A DNA stretch of 64,000 nucleotides. It comes from Paraburkholderia franconis. Its GTDB lineage: Bacteria; Pseudomonadota; Gammaproteobacteria; Burkholderiales; Burkholderiaceae. Shown here one piece after another: positions 55,798 to 64,000 of the stretch (position 1 is its first letter; every line of letters begins with the position of its first letter). The notes under the pieces are model-generated. The model was not told the origin of the DNA, did not search any database, and saw only the letters and a list, made by a program, of their open reading frames with translations. The stretch spans positions 58,409-122,408 of the forward strand of contig NZ_WHNP01000026.1 in assembly GCF_009362735.1 (NCBI RefSeq). Direction: 5' to 3'. A program made the position numbers and the translations under genes.

Positions 55798-57198
55798 ATG
55801 CTCGCCACCGATTCCGATCCCATCGTCGCCATTGCTACTGCCCCCGGCCGAGGCGGGATAGGCGTTGTGCGGATTTCGTTTGGCCGCGCAGGAGAAGTGG
55901 CCGCGCAACCGATGATGCAGGCGCTGACGGGGCAAACACTCGCGCCGCGTCATGCCAGCTATGTGCCATTTCTCGACGACGGCGGCAACGCACTCGACCG
56001 CGGCATCGCGCTGTATTTCCCTGCGCCGCATTCCTACACGGGCGAGCATGTGCTCGAACTGCAGGGGCACGGTGGTCCCATCGTGCTTCAGCTGGTTCTG
56101 CAGCGCTGCATCGACGCGGGTCGCTCATTCGGCCTGCGTCTTGCGGAGCCGGGCGAATTCACGCGGCGGGCGTTCCTCAACGACAAGCTCGACCTGGCGC
56201 AAGCCGAGGCCGTCGCCGATCTGATCGAGGCGAGCACGGAAGCGGCCGTACGCTCGGCGGGGCGGTCGCTGGAAGGCGCGTTCTCGCGCGACATTCACGC
56301 GCTCGTCGAAGAGGTGATCACGCTGCGAATGCTCGTCGAGGCGACGCTCGATTTCCCCGAGGAAGAAATCGATTTTCTCGAAGCAGCAGACGCGCGCGGC
56401 AAGCTCGCGCGCATCCGCGAGCGTCTCGCACTCGTGCTGAGCGAAGCGCGACAAGGAGCGCTGCTGCGCGAAGGTTTGTCGGTCGTGCTGGCCGGGCAGC
56501 CGAATGTCGGCAAATCGTCGCTGCTCAACGCGCTTGCAGGCGCCGAGCTGGCGATCGTCACGCCGATTGCGGGCACCACGCGCGACAAGGTCGCGCAGAC
56601 GATTCAGGTCGAAGGCATTCCGCTGCATGTGATCGACACGGCCGGCTTGCGCGAGACGGAAGACGAAGTGGAAAAGATCGGCATCGAGCGAACCTGGGGC
56701 GAGATCGAGCGCGCCGACGTCGTGCTGCATCTGCTCGACGCGCGCTCGGGCGTGACGCTCGACGACGAATCGATCGCCGCGCGCTTTCCATCAGGTGTGC
56801 CGGTCGTACGCGTGCTCAACAAGACAGACCTGACGGACGTCGCGCCGGGCGTGGTTGGGCTGAACGGCATCGGCGATGCCGACTTGTGCGAGGTTCGCCT
56901 GTCGGCGAAGACGGGGAACGGAATCGACCTGCTGCGCGGCGAACTGTTGCGCATTGCGGGCTGGCAGGCTGGTACCGAGAGCGTCTACCTGGCACGCGAA
57001 CGGCATCTGATCGCGCTTCGAGCGGCGCAGGAACATCTAAGACTGGCCGCTGAACATGCCGATCAGAACTCGCAGGCGCTCGATCTTTTTGCAGAAGAGC
57101 TGCGGCTGACCCAGGAGCAGTTGAACTCGATTACCGGTGAGTTCACCTCGGATGACCTGCTGGGTGTGATTTTCAGCAGGTTCTGTATCGGCAAATAG
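55798..57198 (+). CDS. mnmE: tRNA modification GTPase MnmE
   Basis: 466 residues from the ATG at 55798 (MLATDSDPIVAIATAPGRGG). An N-terminal formyl-THF-binding domain is followed by a helical domain interrupted by the G domain with GQPNVGKSSLLNAL, TPIAGTTRDKV, DTAGLRE and NKTD. The C-terminal CIGK motif is intact. With MnmG it makes the cmnm5 group on U34 of some tRNAs. The upstream frame to 55672 has no family match. Confidence 0.97.
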   Translation: MLATDSDPIVAIATAPGRGGIGVVRISFGRAGEVAAQPMMQALTGQTLAPRHASYVPFLDDGGNALDRGIALYFPAPHSYTGEHVLELQGHGGPIVLQLVLQRCIDAGRSFGLRLAEPGEFTRRAFLNDKLDLAQAEAVADLIEASTEAAVRSAGRSLEGAFSRDIHALVEEVITLRMLVEATLDFPEEEIDFLEAADARGKLARIRERLALVLSEARQGALLREGLSVVLAGQPNVGKSSLLNALAGAELAIVTPIAGTTRDKVAQTIQVEGIPLHVIDTAGLRETEDEVEKIGIERTWGEIERADVVLHLLDARSGVTLDDESIAARFPSGVPVVRVLNKTDLTDVAPGVVGLNGIGDADLCEVRLSAKTGNGIDLLRGELLRIAGWQAGTESVYLARERHLIALRAAQEHLRLAAEHADQNSQALDLFAEELRLTQEQLNSITGEFTSDDLLGVIFSRFCIGK

Positions 57199-57348
57199 GC
57201 AAAGACGCGCGTATTCGCTGACACCGGCATTATTGGTGCACGCTGACAAGCCGTCACGAGGTGGATAAGCTCCGAGCCAAGCGCATTTTTGAGTACACAA
57301 CGGGGTAAACTGCGGTTTCGACGTGTCTTGTGTACCCAAATCAAATCG

Positions 57349-58578
57349 ATGCCGAAACTCGCGACACCACTCAGCGAATCCCAGATCCGTGCCTTGCAGC
57401 CACGCGACACACGCTACAGCGTGGCCGACGGCAAAGGACTGGTCCTCGAAGTCATGTCGACCGGGAAGAAGGTCTGGCGTTTCCGCTACACGCTGAACGG
57501 TTGCCGGCAACCGATGGTTACGATCGGCGATTACCAGTTGATGTCGCTGCGCGTCGCCCGGGCGCGCGCGCAGAAGTATGCGGAGATGGTTGCGAAAGGT
57601 CTTTCGCCCGTATCGATGGCGAGACAGGATCGAGGCGCCGAAAAGCGCGTCGACATATTGCGCGATGCTGCCGAGCTTTATGTGGCTTCCGAAATCGCCC
57701 GCAAGTCTGAAGAGTATCGGCGAACCACGCAGCGCGCGCTCGACAAGGACATCCTCCCCGCGATTGGGCACAAGCAGATCACGCAGGTCACGACCGAGGA
57801 CATCCACTCGATCTGCGACGCCATCAAGCGCAGAGGCGCGCCACAGATGGCGCTGCACACACGCAACGTCGTCAGGCGGCTGTACGCGTTCCTGATCGCG
57901 CGACACCTCGCCGACGCCAATCCCGCCGCATCCATTCCGGCCCGGACGATCGCCAACCAGGATGGCCGCACTCGCGTGCTTTCCGCCGACGAGATCGGCG
58001 TCTTGCTGCGCGCCATTTACACCTCGGACATACGGCGGCCGCTGAAGCTAGCCCTGCATCTGCTCGTACTGACAATGGCCAGCAAATCGGAATTGATCCA
58101 GGCGACATGGCGTGAGATCGATCTCGACGCCGTTATTTGGACGATTCCCGCCGCGCGCGCGATCAACGGTCGCGAGCGCCGCATTTATCTCTCGGCGCAG
58201 GCGGTGACAATGCTGCGCGAGTTGCGTGAATCGAAGGCGAGCCGCACTTACGTCTTCCCGTCGACTCGCGGAAACGAAGATCGTCCGATTGCAAAGGGGA
58301 CGTTGAATCAGGCGGTCAAGACGCTGGGACTGCAGGGCGAGCATTTCGTGCTGGATGATTTTCGTCGCACCGCCGCGAACCACCTTCGCGCTCTGGTGCA
58401 ATCGACTGTGGGCGAGAGCGACCAAGGTCAATCGACGGACGTTTCAACTCGCGAGCGCAATGTCAGCGATCCGAGTCAACACGAGATGCAACTGTGGGCG
58501 GATTTCGTGGATGCGCAGTTCGCCGGAGAAACGCATGCGTCGGTGGGACTACCTCGGGCGGCGCGGGGCGTCGAATAA
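57349..58578 (+). CDS. Degenerate P4-type integrase-like protein next to mnmE
   Basis: 409 residues from the ATG at 57349. The N-terminal P4-integrase DNA-binding domain (SVADGKGLVLEVMSTGKKVW, in parts) and core-binding domain are recognisable, but the catalytic residues are lost. The first Arg is Ser245 (LTMASKSEL), the HxxR His is Asp336 (LDDFRRTAA), and the GH box and Tyr motif are missing. Only the C-terminal QLWADFVDAQFAG tail remains similar to the family. The open frame is long and has no stop, so it may be retained for another role, for example DNA binding. It is flanked by inverted TTGTGTACC/GGTACACAA motifs. Confidence 0.75.
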   Translation: MPKLATPLSESQIRALQPRDTRYSVADGKGLVLEVMSTGKKVWRFRYTLNGCRQPMVTIGDYQLMSLRVARARAQKYAEMVAKGLSPVSMARQDRGAEKRVDILRDAAELYVASEIARKSEEYRRTTQRALDKDILPAIGHKQITQVTTEDIHSICDAIKRRGAPQMALHTRNVVRRLYAFLIARHLADANPAASIPARTIANQDGRTRVLSADEIGVLLRAIYTSDIRRPLKLALHLLVLTMASKSELIQATWREIDLDAVIWTIPAARAINGRERRIYLSAQAVTMLRELRESKASRTYVFPSTRGNEDRPIAKGTLNQAVKTLGLQGEHFVLDDFRRTAANHLRALVQSTVGESDQGQSTDVSTRERNVSDPSQHEMQLWADFVDAQFAGETHASVGLPRAARGVE

Positions 58579-58823
58579 TAGACGCGACGCTATTGGTACA
58601 CAAAACGCGCGGCTATGCATGGTGATCAATGTGCAGAGGCGGAAGCGCCAAACTGCGCGAGGTTCTAATCCGAGCGGCCTTAGTTGAAACTTCCACCAGC
58701 ATTAGTCGCAGCCTTAGGTACACACGTAAATGAATATACCGCTTGACACCTTTGTCTATAAGGATTCGCGCGCTACATGCGAGGTTTCGCGATCAACGAA
58801 AAGCTCCGAATAGTCCATGCCCT

Positions 58824-59117
58824 TCATTCTTGAATGGCGACCGGCTCTGAACCCCGCTCCTCGCAGGTGTCCGTCGACTGACCGGTGACTGGCGCCGAAT
58901 ACCCGCCAATGGCTCGCCGTTCGTAGTCGTCAAGCTGGAGCAGCAGGCTGTCGAGAGCGCAAAGCTGGGCTTTGGTAACCGCGGGAGCGTCGAGCAGTGC
59001 GTGCAGACGCTTGCGCCAGTAGTCCGAAGAAAGGATGGGGCCGCCTAGATCGCCCAGCAGCGCCGGCCACATGACGCGCGAAATATGTGCAATTTCCTGA
59101 TCGATTAGTCGGTTCAT
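58824..59117 (-). CDS. Hypothetical protein, 97 residues
   Basis: An open frame of 97 codons with GGGGA upstream of the ATG. It is mostly helical (NRLIDQEIAHISRVMWPALL, in part, and QLCALDSLLLQLDDYERRAI). No signal peptide or motif is seen. It stands alone, with non-coding DNA on both sides. Confidence 0.6.
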   Translation of the reverse strand: MNRLIDQEIAHISRVMWPALLGDLGGPILSSDYWRKRLHALLDAPAVTKAQLCALDSLLLQLDDYERRAIGGYSAPVTGQSTDTCEERGSEPVAIQE

Positions 59118-59427
59118 GCTGTCCCCGGCAAGGTCCGGACAAGGCCAAAATTTACTTACATCTGATTATTTACTGTAGCCGCATTTTAGCCAGTCACTGC
59201 CTACAAAAACAAATAGGGTTGACGCGATGTGGGGCGCAAAAAAAGGCGACATCGCATCAAGCGTACGCGTGTGCGTCGACTGAGAATGGGGCGAACAGAA
59301 CGAGGTTTGGGCGTCTTTCCGACGACGCGCCACAAGGATGGAAAGCCCGTCCGACCGCGTCGCGAACCGAGGGCGCTTACGCAGCTGTGAGGAGAGAAGA
59401 GAAAGAGCGCGCGCTCAAAAGATAAGG
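59118..59427. other. Region without a supported gene
   Basis: About 310 bp with only short frames that look accidental. No terminator or repeat was recognised apart from a T-rich stretch near 59165. Confidence 0.4.
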
Positions 59428-59559
59428 CTACGTATCGTCATCATGCGGTTCCGGCGCGCGCGGCACCGAACCGCACAGGGAAGTCAGCACGACGCTGATC
59501 AGAATCAACGCGAGCATAAGCAACCAGTACTCCGTCCACGAAAAGGTGAAGGCCAGCAT
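59428..59559 (-). CDS. Small membrane protein (43 residues)
   Basis: A tiny open frame with a strong GGAAGGAGG site 5 nt before the ATG. One hydrophobic helix (YWLLMLALILISVVLTSL, about residues 11-28) is followed by a short charged tail ending PEPHDDDT. Such single-helix proteins are common in Burkholderia and usually unannotated. It is the second of two small membrane-protein genes in tandem. Confidence 0.75.
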   Translation of the reverse strand: MLAFTFSWTEYWLLMLALILISVVLTSLCGSVPRAPEPHDDDT

Positions 59560-59595
59560 GACAGCCTCCTTCCGCTCCCGTCGTCAGTGATCCGA

Positions 59596-59763
59596 TCAAT
59601 GGTGAAGCAGGCTACGTATCGGATGCCGCCAGTCCATCCGCTTGTGGTGTTCTTCGTCGTGCAGCGCCTGGCGATGCTCCTGCCAAAGCTCGTCGGAAAA
59701 CAGAAACGCGGCGATGAGAAGCGGCACGATGAGAAACGCGCCCAGAATCAGATGCTCGATCAC
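59596..59763 (-). CDS. Small membrane protein (55 residues)
   Basis: Starts with GTG behind GGAGG. The N-terminal helix (LILGAFLIVPLLIAAFLF) is followed by a His/Glu-rich cytoplasmic tail (ELWQEHRQALHDEEHHKRMD). It lies 36 bp upstream of the 43-residue gene, so the two probably form one operon. Function unknown; the histidine-rich tail could bind metal. Confidence 0.75.
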   Translation of the reverse strand: MIEHLILGAFLIVPLLIAAFLFSDELWQEHRQALHDEEHHKRMDWRHPIRSLLHH

Positions 59764-59910
59764 AGTGACCTCCAGATCGATGGAACAGCGACGATTTCAT
59801 TGTAGGCGTGTTGCGTGACGCTGCGTGTGATCCACCGCGCACACCATGTGCGCGCTTCTCGCCGCGCAAAACGCGCGCCCGCTTCATCGCTTTCGCGCAT
59901 GAGGTGGCGC

Positions 59911-60537
59911 TCAGGCAGCCGCCTTTTTCCACGCAGCCGCCAGGAGTCCAGCGCCGATCAGCAGCGTTCCGCCCGTACAGTTGACGCCACGTTGCACGCG
60001 CGGGCTGCGAATCGCGCGCCGCGCCGCCGATGCGAGCAGCGCATACCCAAGCGCATTCAACGTCGCGATCGCGACGAAGGTGGCTTCGAAAATCGCGATC
60101 TGGGACCACGTGGCAACCTGCGTATCGATGAACTGCGGAACGAAGGCCACGAAGAACACGATGCTCTTTGGATTGAGCGCCGTCACCGCGTATGCGTGCG
60201 CGAAGATGCGGCCCGTGCGTGTTTCTGCGGCGGCCGAAGCATCGCTCGTCGCGACGGGCGCGCGCCATAGCTTGATGCCGAGATAAATCAGATACGCGGC
60301 GCCAACCCACTTCAGCGCCGTGAAGAGCGTCGCCGACGCAGCGAGCACGACGCCGAGTCCGAGCATCGACGCAGTCATCGACGTCAGATCGCCCAGTGCG
60401 ACGCCCGCCGTCGTGACCAACGCATAACGCCGGCCGTGGCCGAGCGCATAAGAAATGACAAGCAGCACGGTAGGTCCAGGAATCGCGACAAGGATCGCGG
60501 ACGCGATGGCGAAGGGAAGCCAGTGAGCGAGTGTCAT
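59911..60537 (-). CDS. LysE/RhtB-family exporter
   Basis: 208 residues with six hydrophobic helices. The family signature ASAILVAIPGPTVLLVISYALG is split around GP at residues 20-22, and LNPKSIVFFVAFVPQF follows. Members export amino acids or homoserine lactones. A cytoplasmic loop after helix 3 (ATSDASAAAETRTG) is typical. No linked regulator is seen. Confidence 0.9.
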   Translation of the reverse strand: MTLAHWLPFAIASAILVAIPGPTVLLVISYALGHGRRYALVTTAGVALGDLTSMTASMLGLGVVLAASATLFTALKWVGAAYLIYLGIKLWRAPVATSDASAAAETRTGRIFAHAYAVTALNPKSIVFFVAFVPQFIDTQVATWSQIAIFEATFVAIATLNALGYALLASAARRAIRSPRVQRGVNCTGGTLLIGAGLLAAAWKKAAA

Positions 60538-61035
60538 GAAAAGTCTCCTGTGAGGCGGTTGATTTATCCACGAACGTCGCGTCTGTGCAAGTCGCCGCCG
60601 TTATGTTTGCCTGCACGTGCCTCTGAATGTGTAAAAACGCGTCCAGGCATCTTTTTTATTCTGCATTCACTTCAATTCATCTCGTCATTTGATGAGCTAG
60701 ACGAATGACTTTGTGTGCAGCGCATCAACATGCAAATGCGGTATCGCAAATCGCTTAAAAGCCGTTTAAGCGTAAACGCGAATATTGCCGGCAAACGATT
60801 ATCCAGAACCACTCTTCGCTCGATATTTCAATCTGCGATCCGCCGAATGTTTGCCTCATAGCGGCGTCGGGGCGGCGTTCAAACGGCCGAGTGATCGCTG
60901 CGACAATTCGCCGCTGTTGCGAGCGCACACAAAATGTGCTTGCCGTTCAAAACACTTCTCCTAGATTTTTAGTTGTGCGTCTTTTCCGGCAGTTAAACAC
61001 ATAGCTAACCGAGCAGTACCCGCACGGAGGTAACC
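60538..61035. other. Non-coding region upstream of the secreted protein gene
   Basis: About 500 bp without a credible frame. A perfect inverted repeat, CGCTTAAA-agccg-TTTAAGCG (60752-60772), may be a regulator site. The RBS of the next gene is GGAGG at about 61026. The promoters of both the LysE gene and the next gene must lie here. Confidence 0.45.
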
Positions 61036-61377
61036 ATGAAAAAGCGAGTCGCCATTCTTTTCGCATTGACGGGCTTAGTCGCGGCAGCCGGCGCGCAGGC
61101 ACAGGACGTCGTGATCAAGCCTCTGCAAACGGTGCAATTCAAGGCGAATGCGTATGGCTGCCTGTCGAAGGATAAACTCGACGCGGTCACGCAGCACGCA
61201 CAGGCGGGCGAACAGCAGAAAATGCAGGAGTTCTTCTCAGGTTATCAATGCATCTCGACGCCGGAAAATTCGGATTTCCGCGTCGTTCGCGTAGTCGGCC
61301 ATGACGTCGAATTCGTGAATGCCGGCAATAGCGACACTCAGGGTCTTTGGACTAACGACCGCTTTATCAAGCAATAG
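61036..61377 (+). CDS. Small secreted protein with two cysteines
   Basis: 113 residues. A signal peptide (KKRVAILFALTGLVAAAGAQA) is predicted to be cut before QDVV. The mature part is about 90 residues with two Cys (YGCLSK and YQCIST), probably a disulfide, and a beta-rich end (FRVVRVVGHDVEFV). It resembles small periplasmic hypothetical proteins of Burkholderia. The ribosome site GGAGG is good. Confidence 0.85.
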   Translation: MKKRVAILFALTGLVAAAGAQAQDVVIKPLQTVQFKANAYGCLSKDKLDAVTQHAQAGEQQKMQEFFSGYQCISTPENSDFRVVRVVGHDVEFVNAGNSDTQGLWTNDRFIKQ

Positions 61378-61462
61378 GCATCTAAAGTTGGATTTCGCCA
61401 GACACTGATTGTCGGGTGATAACAGACATCTGAACGAAAGAACATCATTCGGGATTTGGCAC

Positions 61463-61482
61463 GGCCAGACTTTTGTCTGGCC
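61463..61482 (+). terminator. Hairpin downstream of the secreted protein gene
   Basis: GGCCAGAC-TTTT-GTCTGGCC, a perfect 8-bp stem about 85 bp after the stop. The following T-run is short, so termination may be weak. Confidence 0.55.
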
Positions 61483-61910
61483 ATTTCCATTTCCTCGCCG
61501 CTTTTAGCTGGTTTTTTAGCTCCCTGCCGGTCCCGCCAATTCGGCGCAAAGCCATCTATCGCTCCGCATCGAGACGTTGTGAGCGCCGCTTGGCGCGCCT
61601 CATCACGCTGTCATACCGTCCCAGCATATTCGGTATCATCACGGTCCCACCCTGAGGCGGGACGCATTGTCCGCGCGGCGGCGCAAAAGCATGCCAGTTC
61701 GGCACACATGTTGCTGGTTTCAATGTGAAGCGAAAGCAGCGCGGTTGACGCAACAAGGCCCACAGTTCGGCCCAGCGGCAACCGGCAGTGTGTTCAACGG
61801 CGAGACGCGCGAACCGAGGCGTGACCGCTGCAAGGCAGGGAACGATCATGGCAAGGTACGCAGACTCTCTATTCACTATCCGGTCCGCTTTCGCTGGACC
61901 AGGTTGCAGC
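61483..61910. other. Region without a supported gene upstream of yaeQ
   Basis: Frames of 60-120 codons exist on both strands, but none has a motif or a good start. The frame of yaeQ is open to 61788, but the family start is at 61911. A near-perfect inverted repeat, GTCCCACC...GGCGGGAC, lies around 61644-61663. Confidence 0.4.
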
Positions 61911-62489
61911 ATGGCTCTGAAATCGACAATTTATAAGGCTGAACTCCAGATCGCCGATATGGACCGGCACTACTACGCCGACCATTCGCTGACGATCGCC
62001 CTCCACCCGTCGGAAACCAACGAGCGGATGATGGTCCGCGTGGCCGCGTTCGCGCTGTTTGCACAGGAACGCCTTGAATTTTGCAAGGGCCTGTCGGATA
62101 TCGACGAACCCGACCTGTGGGCCAAAGACCTGACGGGCGCCATCGACACCTGGATTGAAGTCGGTCAGCCGGACGAGCGCCGGATCGCCAAGGCGAGCAG
62201 CCGTGCAAACGAAGTGATCGTGATCGCATACGGCGGCAAGACCTCCGACATCTGGTGGCAGGGCGTGCGCAACAAGGTCGAGCGTCTGCGGAACGTGACG
62301 GTGTGGTCGCTGGGCGAAAACGTCGCACCCGAGCTCGCCGCGCTGGCCGAACGGACGATGCGCCTGCAATGCACCGTGCAGGACAACGCTGCGTGGCTCG
62401 GCAGCGAAACCGCCGATGCCGTACCGGTCGAATGGACAGTTCTCAAAGCCGCCGCCGACGCGCGCCCCGCCGCGCACGGCGGACGCTGA
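61911..62489 (+). CDS. yaeQ: YaeQ family protein
   Basis: 192 residues from the ATG at 61911. Family features are MALKSTIYKAELQIADMDR (in part), YADHSLTIALHPSETNERM and WIEVGQPDERRIAKAS. YaeQ has a PD-(D/E)xK nuclease-like fold; its role is unclear, though links to transcription elongation have been suggested. The E, D and K of the fold are present in EVGQPDERR-K. Confidence 0.92.
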   Translation: MALKSTIYKAELQIADMDRHYYADHSLTIALHPSETNERMMVRVAAFALFAQERLEFCKGLSDIDEPDLWAKDLTGAIDTWIEVGQPDERRIAKASSRANEVIVIAYGGKTSDIWWQGVRNKVERLRNVTVWSLGENVAPELAALAERTMRLQCTVQDNAAWLGSETADAVPVEWTVLKAAADARPAAHGGR

Positions 62490-62531
62490 GCGGATCAGCC
62501 GCTCTGTGTACCTAAAAACCGCGTCTTCCGT

Positions 62532-62945
62532 TCATGCCGCGGGGTCTGGCGGCCCTTTGAGTTCGACCATGTTGCCCTCAGGGTCGAACAGATACAGCGA
62601 CGGACCATAACCATCCGCACCATAGCGCGTCGCCTGTTCGCCGATCCGGACACCCCGCCCGGTCAACCAGACCTTCAGCGCATCTGCATCGAACGGTTCC
62701 ACGCGCAGGCAGACGTGATCCATGTTCCTTCCCACGCCGGGTACGCCGCTTTCCGGCCGATCGATCTTCCCGCCGACCTGCAACAGATCGATCAGCGAGC
62801 GTCCCGCCCGAAGCTGGATCAGGCCGAGGTCGCGCTGTTCCTTCTCCAGTGCGCAGCCCAGCACCTCGCGGTAGAAGCCCGTCATCGCCTCCAGATTGGC
62901 GGCGCGGATGACGACGTGGTCGATATCGATAATCTGGAATTTCAT
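62532..62945 (-). CDS. VOC-family (glyoxalase-like) protein
   Basis: 137 residues from the ATG at 62945 (MKFQIIDIDHVVIRAANLE). Two beta-alpha-beta-beta-beta modules are visible. Metal-ligand positions are plausible at H10 (DIDHVVIRA), H in NMDHVCLRV and E in GNMVELKG. The family includes glyoxalase I, fosfomycin resistance proteins and dioxygenases; this single-chain protein cannot be assigned more closely. The frame to 63173 overlaps the intron and is not used. Confidence 0.88.
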   Translation of the reverse strand: MKFQIIDIDHVVIRAANLEAMTGFYREVLGCALEKEQRDLGLIQLRAGRSLIDLLQVGGKIDRPESGVPGVGRNMDHVCLRVEPFDADALKVWLTGRGVRIGEQATRYGADGYGPSLYLFDPEGNMVELKGPPDPAA

Positions 62946-63073
62946 GGCACGGCATCCCGTTCCTGGAGTTCGTGTTGAAGAACCCAGTTTAGAAGGAAAC
63001 GCGTGCAAGGGCTGAGGCTGGGCGTCTCTTCCGGCCCCAGCAAGGGACCATGAGTGAAAAACTGCGGATCGGC

Positions 63074-64000
63074 ATAGGGGACGGCCATGAGGCCGTACCC
63101 CTGCCACACCACCCGGCATGCGGGTCCGCACCGGGCGGTTCGGGAAGTTGAGGTTACGAGAGTCTTGGCACACCCAGCCGATCGAAGTATGCGAGGGTCA
63201 GCACGCGATTCAGGAGCTGGCCGCTGTTACGCCACCAGCGACGGCTGTTCGCCGCCACCTGGTGCGCCACAGCGGACGGTGCCCCCAGCGCCCGTAGCTC
63301 CCGGTAGATGGTCGGCCCGCGGCGCCATTGCTTAAGCTGGATGACGCGCAACCGGTGACGCATTCATGCTGCACCCGCCACTACGACGGGTCAGTTCACG
63401 AATGCGGCGTTTGAACGCCTGCAGCGGTTTGACCGCCACCTTGCGCTTAACGATACCGCCGGACGCTACCCACAGGCTGTAGCCCAGAAACTTGCGACCG
63501 AACACACTGGCCACCGCGCTTTTGGTCTCATTGAGCTTCAACCGCAAGCGCCCATACAGACGACGCAGCAGCGCCATCACCCGCTCGCCCGCACGGCGGC
63601 TGCGAACATAGACATTCGCATCGTCGGCATAGCGCGCAAAGCAGTGGCCTCGCCGCTCAAGTTCCTTGTCCACCTCATCGAGCAACACGTTGGCCAGCAA
63701 CGGCGAGAGCGGCCCGCCCTGCGGCGTGCCCTGTTCACGTTGCTGAACCACACCGCCATCCATGATGCCGCTGTTCAGGTACGCCCGGATCAGACGGATC
63801 ACCCCGGCGTCTCCGATACGTTTCTGTAGACGCGCGATCAGGATGTCGTGGTTGACCCGGTCGAAGAACTTCTCCAGATCAACGTCCACTACGATTCGCC
63901 GGCCCGACTGCACGTACGACTGCGCGGCCAACACCGCGTCGTGTGCACGCCGTCCGGGCCGGAAGCCATAGCTGTGCTCGCTGAATGTAGGGTCCAGAAC
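63074..64000 (-). mobile_element. 3' part of a group II intron (continues beyond the window)
   Basis: The minus strand shows a reverse transcriptase ORF followed by the 3' structural domains of a group II intron. These include a GTGCGG...CCGGGTGG stretch resembling the domain V region and a final hairpin (GGGGTACGGCCTCATGG, then CCGTCCCC) followed by TAT. The 3' boundary is placed near 63074 on that basis. The 5' part lies outside the window. It has inserted beside the VOC gene, in the same orientation. Confidence 0.75.
63154..64000 (-). pseudogene. Broken group II intron reverse transcriptase/maturase
   Basis: The RT palm is clear (IVVDVDLEKFFDRVNHD, QGGPLSPLLANVLL, RYADDANVYV with the catalytic YADD, and LKLNETKSAV). 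The frame is open to the window edge, with upstream codons for FRPGRRAHDAV. After RELTRRSGG the frame ends within a few codons (stop at 63332). The C-terminal GIIM domain (MRHRLRVIQLKQWRRG) continues in another frame from 63363 to 63154. About 40 residues that normally join the two parts are missing. A deletion with frameshift has therefore disabled the maturase domain. Confidence 0.8.

Noticed and set aside
55680..57053. A 457-codon plus-strand frame in another phase over mnmE
   Set aside because: Arginine- and alanine-rich shadow of mnmE without domain similarity.

Overview
The window is a GC-rich betaproteobacterial chromosome segment, most likely from the Burkholderia/Paraburkholderia/Caballeronia group. 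The right third carries the replication-origin neighbourhood in the order gyrB-dnaN-dnaA | rpmH-rnpA-yidD-yidC-mnmE, with DnaA boxes between dnaA and rpmH. The left two thirds (about 0.6-46.4 kb) are accessory DNA packed with defence and mobility genes. All identifications come from reading motifs and gene order; no database was searched.

Region 1 (0.6-8.6 kb) is a leftward, overlapping operon. It encodes an unrecognised 450-residue protein, a TDP1-like double HxK/N phosphodiesterase, an SNF2-type helicase, a small probable winged-helix protein and an FAD/NAD(P)-binding protein. This looks like a multi-gene nuclease-helicase defence cassette that I cannot assign confidently to a named system. 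Region 2 (8.9-12.6 kb) has a tRNA-Ala(CGC) gene with its terminator. Next to it lie a tyrosine integrase running towards the tRNA, a P27-terminase-like/AlpA fusion and a coiled-coil hypothetical, together resembling the end of a tRNA-targeted island or phage satellite.

Region 3 (12.7-21.8 kb) is a leftward Tn7-like transposition operon, tnsA-tnsB-tnsC-tniQ-tnsD/tniQ. Its tail is joined almost without gaps to a membrane-anchored ribbon-helix-helix-like protein, an AbiEi-type antitoxin homologue and a single-motif PLD protein. Region 4 (21.9-46.1 kb) is an apparently complete Dpd system for 7-deazaguanine DNA modification and restriction. A divergent XRE regulator precedes a rightward modification operon (YaaA-like dpdC, dpdB, dpdA, a second dpdB, queC, queD). 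A convergent eight-gene operon (dpdE-F-G-H-I-J-K-D) encodes helicases, ATPase and PLD proteins. QueC and QueD would make preQ0 with host FolE and QueE, DpdA would insert it into DNA with the DpdB proteins, and DpdC probably converts the nitrile. The E-K/D set would attack unmodified DNA.

Between dpdE and the gyrB stop codon lies an array of five related repeats of about 20-22 bp. The terminus next to gyrB begins 5'-TGT. It resembles the right end of a Tn7-type element, or alternatively an IS21-type multiple-repeat end, and raises the possibility that the Dpd island is cargo of a Tn7-like element that uses the gyrB 3' end as its target.

Region 5 (46.4-57.2 kb) is the conserved origin block. 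Region 6 (57.3-64 kb) holds a degenerate integrase-like gene beside mnmE, small membrane proteins, a LysE exporter, a small secreted protein, yaeQ, a VOC-family protein and, at the right edge, the 3' part of a group II intron whose reverse transcriptase ORF is broken by an internal deletion with frameshift.
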